NCBI GenBank assembly: GCA_016490735.1
Contig: JAEMWC010000048.1
Location: 546,001 to 610,000, forward strand
Reading direction: 5' to 3'
Length of the DNA stretch: 64,000 bases
From: Pachyseris speciosa
Lineage: Eukaryota; Cnidaria; Anthozoa; Scleractinia; Pachyseridae
In this document: in pieces, positions 56,004-64,000 of the stretch
Layout: the number at the start of each line of letters is the position of its first letter
Numbering within the stretch: position 1 is the stretch's first letter
Made by a program: the position numbers and the translations under genes
Notes under the pieces: model-generated
Told to the model about the DNA's origin: nothing
Databases searched by the model: none
What the model saw: only the letters and a program-made list of their open reading frames with translations

Positions 56004-57735
56004 CTTTATTTGCTTTTATCAATGTATGCTTTTTTTTATTACAATCTACAAAATCTACAAAATATGTTAATGTAAACTAAATAAAAACAATGGACAAGCT
56101 AGGAAGCTAAATAAACCAGTAGGTTTTCTTGTTAGCTCCCTGAGCAATTTAGGTTCTAAGTGGCAGGTAAAATAAAATAAAAGAAAAGTAAAATAAAAAG
56201 AAATGCAAGGAAGGGTGAACTTATTTACATGACGTATGTTGCTTCATCAGTAAGAAGAAACTTTATTTTATTTGTTGTTCAGAGAGTAGATAGCGTTTAA
56301 ATTTCTTAGGAAATGTGAACACACTTGAGTTTTTTTTAATGAGTTGGGATGTCTTTCCAAATGTCCGTAGCCATAAAAGAGACTGATTGTTTACCTACGT
56401 TAGTTCGTACACTCGGCTTATAAAGATTTTTCTTAGCTGCATATCTCGTGTTGTACTTGTGTGTATTACTAGCATATTGAAACGTGTTGTCGAAAAGTTC
56501 AGGCAGGCAGCCTTTATGCCATGAATGCACGAATTTTGAGACTTGTAGACGATAGATATTATTAACTGTTAAGAGGCCTATTAAATTCAGCAAAGGTTTA
56601 GCGTTCTCTGTTTCCCTTCCAAATGCTGTGGCAAAACATATTAATCTTACAATATGGTTTTGTTTTACTCAGTGAATTTTACTAATATGTGTTTTATATA
56701 CACTTCCCCAAGCTAATATGCCATAAGAAATATAAGGATAGATTAAGTTATAATAAATTTGTGTAAGTTGTTTAACCGAGAGGTAATGTCTCGATTTCGA
56801 TATTATTCCAGTGTTTCGAGATATACGGGAACAGGCAAACGACGTGTGATATGTAGAGCTTAAAGATTCGTCAATCACAACACCTAAATACCTTATACAT
56901 TGCTTTCGTTCTAATAAATAAGAAGACCCATCGCTATTTATTATGTTAAGACTGAATGGGATATCCTTTTTTCTTGCCGATTTAACTATCATGAAGTTTG
57001 TTTTACTCATGTTTATAGACAGCTTGTTAATATCACACCATCTTTTCACTTTGGCTAGTTCAGAGTTCATCAAGTGTTCAAGTGTTTTTAGATCCCTAGC
57101 GGATGCAAATACATTCGTATCGTCTGCAAAGATTTTAAAACTTAATTGTTCTGAGCTATTTGGCAAATCATTAATGTAAATTAGGAATAGGAGAGGTCCG
57201 AGGGTGCTCCCTTGTGGAATTCCACATAATATAGTCTGATTTGGGGACTTAACTCCATCCAACTCTACATACTGTTTTCTATTTGAAAGATAACTTTGAA
57301 ACCAGTTCAGAGGTATCCCCCTTATTCCATAAGAGTGTAACTTATTCAACAAGATTATATGGTTCACAGTATCAAAAGCTTTTGAAAAATCTAGGAAGAC
57401 ACCACAAGTGTATAAGTTATTGTCAATGGCTTTTCTTAGCGTATTTGCGATATCAGTTATAGCTTCGGCGGTTGAATGTCCTTTTCTAAAGCCAAATTGA
57501 AATTGAAAGAGGATTTTTTGCTTCTCAATGTAATTGATAAGCTGCTTATGTATAAGTTTTTCAAATACTTGAGTAAACGTTGATAAAGTTGAGATAGGGC
57601 GATAGTTGGTAGGATCTGTAGCCTCTCCTCTTTTGTCAATTGGTGTAACCTTTGAAATTTTCAGGATATCTGGGACAACACCATGTTGTATGGATTGGTT
57701 AAAAATAAAGGTTAAGGATTCACATATATAACTTG
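56003..57735 (-). pseudogene. CR1/Jockey-like LINE, RT domain (segment C', longer copy)
   Basis: As 39435-40793, but extends 5' through DPTNYRPISTLSTFTQVFEK, FGFRKGHSTAEAITDIA and FLDFSKAFDTVNHIILL up to ASSYICESLTFIFNQSI at about 57727, so most RT motifs are present in one open frame from 57727 to the TGA at 56669-56671. FADD at about 57119-57130. The residue changed to a stop in C is Tyr here. Confidence 0.88.
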
Positions 57736-57741
57736 AAGCTA

Positions 57742-57796
57742 GTTATATGGCGGAGCTCCGGCGGAACGAAGGGCCGCCAAGCGGAGCACCATACCT

Positions 57797-57828
<32 letters not shown>

Positions 57829-59940
57829 AAAATGGCTAGCGGTATTGCTCGTGGGCGCGTACGCACGACGACGACGACGGAGTCGCACAATAATTAATAA
57901 TATCGTAATAATAATCATAATAATCCAACATGGCGGCCATACTCCACCTGGCCCCAGCTAGTTTACAGCGTACGTCTTTGATACTGGACATCAATCTTAT
58001 AGCCAATTGACACCTGTCAAAACAAGGTATCCGCTGGCCAGTGTCACGTGACCATATCGCGGGCTCAAGTTAAGACCTCATCGAGGTCAGCTATTTTTTT
58101 TGAAGTTGACCGCTGACCAGGTACCTGCTTGCTATTTGATCGCAGGCTCAAGCCAGGTGTGGGACACCCAAACCAAATCGAGGCTTTTATTTTTTTTTTG
58201 CGCGCTTTCTGCGGCACGTAATTTCACATTCAGTTGGTTTCTTCATTTTGAGCAAAACAACTTCATCTTCTTCGATGGAAGTTTGTCTTTAAATTCGCGT
58301 AAAAAGCAGAAAAATCAAGAACTTGTCAAAAGATACTTCGGAAGGTGAATTTTCAAGTGATGAAAAGAAGGGCGAAAGATTTTTCTCAGGAAAAGCTTCA
58401 AACTTGAATCGATTGTGCGGTTGAAAACAGTATAATTCAACGCTTCAAGGGCTTTCACTTTACCGCGGCATCTTGCATCTCACCAAGAAAGGTCATTTAA
58501 CAGTTCACGGTATTAATGGGAGGAACGAGTAGCTCAAACTCTGTGGAAGAAGCTCTTTCTTTGGACAAACCGTTTGCTATTTTTGCGGATGCTTGTTTTT
58601 GCTTTGCTGAAGCTTAGGTATTTTCAAGTGGTAGAAACCTCTACAACACAGCGCAGGAGAGTGAGGTAAATTAAATAAATAGAAGCTTAACATTTGGTTT
58701 AATCGTTGTTACTTTTGTTCAGAAATGAAACTTGTATTTTTCTCTCGAATGGATATAAATAACAATTATCTCTACTCGTTTTCGACGCAAAGAAGTAGTT
58801 GAATTGTTTGTTTGTTTTGTTACATTGTTTTCTTTGCAAGCGAACGAGTGTTTTTACTTGGCTTGGCTGACTGTTTTTCGAACTTGGTGCCTCAACAGCG
58901 TTAGGAAACTTTTGCCCTTATCTTATCAACACGTAATCGTAATGAGTCCTTGTAAAATTAAGGATTAAAGGCGGAAACTCAAGCTCGAGTTAAAAAAAAA
59001 AGTCGATCAAATGCATGTGCATATGAACGTCTCAAAATCTGAAATAAAGCTGTAAAAATGCTGTCAAAAATGTCAAAATCCAGCGCGTTTCACTTGTCAT
59101 TTGAAAAACCTTTTAGAGATCTTCGTCGAAAGCGGCCTGTAAACAACAATTAACTTTCGCCGTCTATAAACACGTCGTCTTAATTTGTTTGAACCGGTAA
59201 GAATCAGCGTTTGGATGTTAAAAACAGCGAAATGGGTTGACTGGCTGGCTGGCTGGCTTTGATAAATTTTATAGTGGACGGGTCTGCGAGATAAATGCTC
59301 GTGTGGTTTGGCAAGCGCTTTCTTCGTTAACTGGATGATGTTTTGCCACTGACAATCATTAATTGAAGAAGGTTCTTCGAAAGACATGGGAAGTAACAGT
59401 AAAACTATCAACGCACTTTAGTGCCTTGTGTAAGCCAAGGAAAGATTTTGTGGGAAATGGCTCCATTATTCAGCTCTGTCGCGTTCCGAGTGATTGCTGC
59501 CTCAGTGTTCCTGTTCACTGCTTTTAACGGTCAGGTGCGGACGTCTTTTTTGTCTTTTCTACGGACATTTATGTCTAAATTTAAAGATATTTTTGTTACT
59601 TGTCTAATTTCTCCACCTTCTCCAAGAATCTCAAAGAAATATTATTCGTATTGTGCTGTTTTCTTGTAATATGTTTGTTGTTATGTTGTTTCTAAACCGC
59701 GGTCAATTCCTGTTGACCGCTGTAAACGATCACTTTGTATCCTTTATTTTATTTTCTAGGGGCACTCTGTCTTCTTTTTTTTTTTTTTGCAAACGTTTGC
59801 TATCGAAACCCTTCGTTTTCCCTGCTGCTGCTCAATTGTTTTGAACACAAATTAAACTGGCCCAAATGAAGCCATGCGAAGTTGCTCGGTGAAATTGTGC
59901 AGCTCCGATTCTAGGCCTGGCTTGGCTAAATATATATACA
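57742..59940. mobile_element. Element E, rearranged/inverted copy
   Basis: 57757-57900 repeats CGGAGCTCCGGCGG...CCATACCTATAGAAAC in direct orientation; 57958-58990 is the reverse complement of about 28020-28995; 59580-59940 is the reverse complement of parts of 34110-34460 and 27480-27620 (GGCTTGGCTAAATATA). More diverged than A versus A'. Confidence 0.6.
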
Positions 59941-60189
59941 TGGCCAGAATTAAATTTCACGCACGCGCGGTAGCTATTGACACTTAGAAAAAAACTACGA
60001 ACACAAACAACAGAATTTTACAGAGATATGTGAATCTACAATAAATAGCACGAGCTGCAAGAAAGATAAACAATTTGTTCGATCTCATATTGCAAGTGTA
60101 ACGTGTTTAGATATTAGTTTCGGCAAAATTGAATTCGCAGATTTAAGTTTCGCACTTCCCAGCAAAAAAGTACAAACAATATATTTTAC

Positions 60190-60520
60190 CTTCGTCTTCC
60201 ATACAAATGTCTATAAAATCGACCATCGCGCTCCAAAATGCCACTTTTCGTTGGTTCCTGACGACAACACAATTGACAAATTCGCATTTGTTCGGTCCGA
60301 AACTTCAAGAAGACATTCGTCTCTTTCACATTTCAGTGTTTTCTACCTCTGAAAATGCATCCTCGTCCTTCCCATCTCATCCAAACAAAGGTAAAAGTTC
60401 GGCTCGTAATACAAACACACGGTAGCATGACGACTTCAGTCATTCGAGGATCCCTGCGTGTTAAAATACCGTCTTCACTTCACAACATCTTTGTTCATTT
60501 TTCGCCGCCATCTTGCTCTA
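60190..60520 (-). promoter_or_regulatory. Possible minus-strand promoter and first exon
   Basis: AAGATGGCGGCG (minus strand, about 60508-60519) resembles a YY1 site at a transcription start. Downstream, ATGGTCGATTTTATAGACAT opens a short frame (MVDFIDICMEDE) that reaches AAG/GTAAAA near 60190, a possible donor. No homology known. Confidence 0.25.
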
Positions 60521-60892
60521 ATAACTTGGTGTAGGCCTAAGTGCTAGTTTGTTGCTTTAGTACAGGAGTAATGATTGGTCCTATTGTATGGCCACCATAG
60601 TGATTATATAAGAAAACCCATTATTGGTGAAATAAACAAACAAGGTAAAATTGCCGCGAAATATAAATAAATATGACTTATGAATGACTTGTACACATGA
60701 CTAAGAATATAAACTGTTGAGGTATTTAATTAATTTTTTTGTAATCCATACCTCGTCTTAATCGTTCAACTTTTTCATACAAAACGATCGAAGCTGTGTT
60801 ATCTCATCCCTAGAGCCTGCGTCTCGGTCAGCGGTGCCGCGTGCCAAAGTGAAATGAATTTCTGGCCATGTAACCTTCAGCTTTTCTTTTTT

Positions 60893-61330
60893 TAATGGCC
60901 ACACAACAGACTGGAATGGTGTTCCATCGAACATCATGCATGCACCTTCTTTAAGCAGTTTTAAGTCCTATCTATTACATTATTTGTGTCAATTTTAAAT
61001 CAGATGTAGCTTGTGAGTGACAAGTATGTAATTTAATTAGGTTAGCTTTGGATTGTATTTAAATTTTACTTCTTAAATTATAGTGTCAATCTCAAATCAG
61101 GGGTGACTTGTATGAGACAAGTATTCGATTTAATTTGATAAGGTTTGCTTTGGGCCACGTTTAAATTTCACTTCTTAGTTTTTAGAATGTGTAATATTAG
61201 ATAATATTCTTTGCATGGGAATTTAGTTTCTCCCAATTATTCTCCAGTCATGCACATTTTTTGTTTTGTATCAACTTAGCTGTATTCGCATGACAAAGTA
61301 TTATTAAACTTAAAAATTAAAATTGAACTT
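60893..61330 (+). pseudogene. CR1/Jockey-like LINE 3' end with duplicated UTR
   Basis: Frame reads DWNGVPSNIMHAPSLSSFKS then YLLHYL and stop, the WNxxPxxIxxAPSLSSFKxxL ending of CR1-type LINEs. The 3' UTR contains two tandem copies of a roughly 95-bp segment (60987-61078 and 61083-61180). Confidence 0.6.
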
Positions 61331-62589
61331 AAAGTAAGCTCTTTCTCATCAATGTACACATCCTTTGGACTTCCTTCTCCTGCATACAGTCTTTCAATTA
61401 ATTTTATTAGTAGCTGGTCACATCAAAGGCAATCTTGTGGGATGTTTGAATGACATTTGGCATTAATGTTAAATGGGATTTCTGATGTTTGATGAAGTAT
61501 GTTGTGCAATTTCAAATGTGCATGGAGAAATGTGAGACTAGTCCTTATCTTTCATGCAAAATAGAAAATCAAGATAATTGGCTAACACGAATTTCCAGCA
61601 CTTTTGCTTTGATGAATCATTACCTTAAATCCTCATACTACATTGTTAGTGGTATCAACCAAATGCCTTATATTTTATTATCAAGTTGCTTGGTCTTGCA
61701 CTTGGCTGGCCAGAATAGCAGCTGGATTTCTTTTTGAAAACACTGTAGGTGCATTGATTGATGAGCTTAATGTTAGCAAGCAGTTTTTTTTGTGATAGTA
61801 AGGTCAAGAAGTAATTGATCAAAGAAATATCTTGGTCTTAATTCATATCATCTCAATATTTTTATTGATTTCCATGTATCTTTCTTTCATATATATATTT
61901 TTTTGAGGCATACATATATCCAGAGGATACACAATTTCTGATTTCCGACTGTCTCATGGGAGGCTGTGGATAATTGAAATTACATTCATTATGAAGTGAT
62001 GATCTGAATCACTATTTATCTGAATTGTGATACTGATTCAAAGGAGCAATCACCATGCAGGCTTCTCCACCAATTTCTAGTGGCTCTAAACCATAACTAA
62101 GTTGCCTACAGTTGAACGGGGAAACAGACCTGTCCTTAGGTATTGCTCTAAGATGTTAAGAAATGTTTTGTTTTAAAAATTTATAGATGCAGACTAGCGT
62201 TGCAGGTTCTTTTTTACACAAGGTATTAAAACCTAAGTCGATATTTTTCTTTTTCTTTTTTAACATCTCCAAACTCAATTTGCAAAGGAATTTTTATTAC
62301 CTTACTCAATAGAACACTTGTTTTTAGGAGGGGTGGGTCCAAATCCGTAAAAGGGGGTTCATATCTGCTAGCAGTTCTGGACTAGGGTGTCCAAAGCTGA
62401 TCCACAAGCAGATCTGGACTGGACAGTGCAAATCCTCGGGGGGTCCAAATCCACTGTGCCACTGGCTCAGATCACCTTTCCATACTATTTTTTACAGCAT
62501 TGGCTCTGTAGCTTGAGTGAGGTCAGATGGGTGATATGAAAAGCAGACTATATTTAAATGCCAGTAGGAAAAGAATGCTCTTGCTCTTA
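61331..62589. other. No recognised feature
   Basis: AT-rich sequence without LRR exons, transposon protein motifs or clear repeats, apart from GTCCAAATCC-like short repeats around 62335-62450. Confidence 0.5.
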
Positions 62590-63970
62590 TATATTAATCT
62601 TTCGAGGTACACCGATGGTTGCTTTGTTATGGTTTGTTCCCAGTAATAAATCGTAAACTTCATGGACAAGAATACTGCGGAACGTAAAACTATCTCGAAA
62701 AGAACGTTTGATATACTTGTTAGGGCTATCATCACAAATATTGGAAGGGAGCTTGTCAGCAAGCTCATGGCCAATGTTAATAACATGCTTATTTAGTTTA
62801 TGTGGATTATTAGCTTTATCGGTGTAACATCTATTTTTGTAAATCAGTTTTGGAATTGGCGGTTTTCCACAGCCTTTCGTCCTGTTCACTATTGTGCCGA
62901 TCAGTGTTTAGTCGAAATTGTTCTTGAAAGTATCTTTTTTTCGCTACGTCTTTAATTCTATTTAATTTGTTGTTATATGGTTTATAATAGGTTACTTTAT
63001 CCGGATCGTTACTAAGGAAATGACTTTTAAAGAGTTTTTGTCTTTGTTTAATAGATTTCAGAATGGCATTAGATATCCAAGGTTTAGCTGACTGTTTTCT
63101 TTTTTTGTTCGATAATTTTCGGATAGGTGCATGCTTGTCAGATAAGGACTGTAGCGCATTGATTACGTTATTCATACTTTGGTTAACATCTTCATTGACT
63201 GGGTTGTTAAAGTCAGTAGTTTCAAGGTCACTTAAAAATAAGTCTTTATTAAAATGAGAAAAATCTCTAAGATGTTTTGTTTCATGGGATAGAGGAGGCC
63301 GGTTAGCCACTGTACAGAAAACGGGTAAGTGATCTGTTATATCGGCTAAACATATTCCTGCTTTTGTTATTTTTTGAGGCACGTTTGTGTAGATGTGATC
63401 AATCAGCGTTGCAGTGTGGTCTGTTATACGCGTGGCTTTGGTGATCAGTGGCATGTAACCCAAGCCTAATAACATGTCAAGATAATCAGATGTTTGGTTA
63501 ACCCTATTGTCATTTAGGACGTTTATGTTTATGTCACCTAAAACAAAAACCTCTTTGCCTTTATTGTTAAGACTACATAACTGATCTTTAAGTGCATCAT
63601 GTAAATTAGCACAATCTTTGGATGGGTGCCTATAAATGCAAATAACAACTACATTCTTTTGTTTTTTCAGCATAATTTCAATCCAGCACGATTCTATTCC
63701 ATCATCAGATAGTTCCAAGTCCCGCCACCTAATGAAGCTTACTTCTTGAGAAATGTAAAGGCCAACACCTCCTGCACTTGTTAGAGAATTAGTATGCAGA
63801 AAACATAACCTGGTATGCTAATATTATAAATGTTTTTTTCCTATAGTTTTGTTTCAGATATTGCTATAATTTCCGGGCTCTCTTTTACTGTCCAGATAAT
63901 ATCTTCTAGCGATGTTAGATTTTTTTGGTAGACCGCGCATATTGAAGTGCATTAAAGAAAATCCATGGTG
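62590..63970 (-). pseudogene. CR1/Jockey-like LINE, APE endonuclease half
   Basis: Minus strand in order: MHFNMRGLPKNLTSLEDIIW, catalytic-Glu region EIIAISETKL (about 63845), SAGGVGLYISQEV, IYRHPSKD, VLGDININV (about 63530), LIDHIYTNVP and ITDHLPVF (about 63330), then linker KRKQSAKPWISNAILKSIKQ and, after a frameshift near 62880, NIGHELADKLPS and VYDLLLGTNHNKATIGVPRK. Stops in the N-terminal part and the frameshift show it is dead. The protein breaks off where LINEs of this type continue as the RT part present at 57727. Confidence 0.85.
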
Positions 63971-64000
63971 TTTTTTTTGCCTCATAAAAGAATTTTCCAG

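Overview
The window is nuclear DNA of an invertebrate animal, most likely an anthozoan cnidarian such as a stony coral. This is inferred from the AT-rich intron-dense sequence, GT/AG introns, many (TAA)n tracts, and a mixture of CR1/L2-like and L1/Tx1-like LINEs, Penelope-like and Crypton-like elements and RLE-type non-LTR retrotransposons. Nothing prokaryotic is present. No intact single-exon gene was found; most long open frames are decayed transposon proteins or read-through of simple repeats.

The host signal is a minus-strand array of leucine-rich repeat (LRR) exons from about 42479 down to 284. Nearly every exon is exactly 72 bp (24 codons), bounded by an AG acceptor and a GTAAGT-type donor, in phase 2, and encodes one repeat. 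The six repeats at 284-7454 are diverse and resemble LGR/relaxin-receptor ectodomain repeats. Those from 8074 to 42479 are near-copies of one another with the pattern LSxNQLQxLPPxxF followed by a conserved Asn-Asn-Thr. No signal peptide, cap or transmembrane domain is visible, and the 3' end lies beyond the left edge. The array has grown by tandem duplications of exon plus intron (units of 172, about 713, about 765 and 452 bp). It contains dead exons sharing one nonsense codon, a hybrid exon, an exon with a lost acceptor, and exons whose donor was deleted but where a cryptic donor restores exactly 72 bp.

From about 24.5 to 57.4 kb the window is a tandem segmental duplication of about 16.3 kb (24494-40793 and 40794-57359). 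Each unit contains an LRR segment (D), a segment B and a LINE segment (C). An 8.5-kb block (A), almost identical in both units, lies between D and B in the first unit (27246-35725) but between B and C in the second (47555-56002). In every case it is bordered by (TAA)n. Either it moved or recombined through (TAA)n tracts, or the assembly was mis-joined there.

The introns are a transposon nest: Penelope GIY-YIG remnants with hammerhead-like motifs, a tRNA-derived SINE inside a foldback element, RLE retrotransposon fragments on both strands, Crypton-like N-terminal fragments, hairpin MITEs, a 1.5-kb DNA transposon carrying a 36-bp minisatellite with a readable empty site, and an internally deleted L1-like insertion with two empty sites. 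The right end (57.4-64 kb) holds an inverted copy of part of block A and a LINE whose endonuclease and reverse-transcriptase halves appear to be separated by a 4.8-kb insertion complex.
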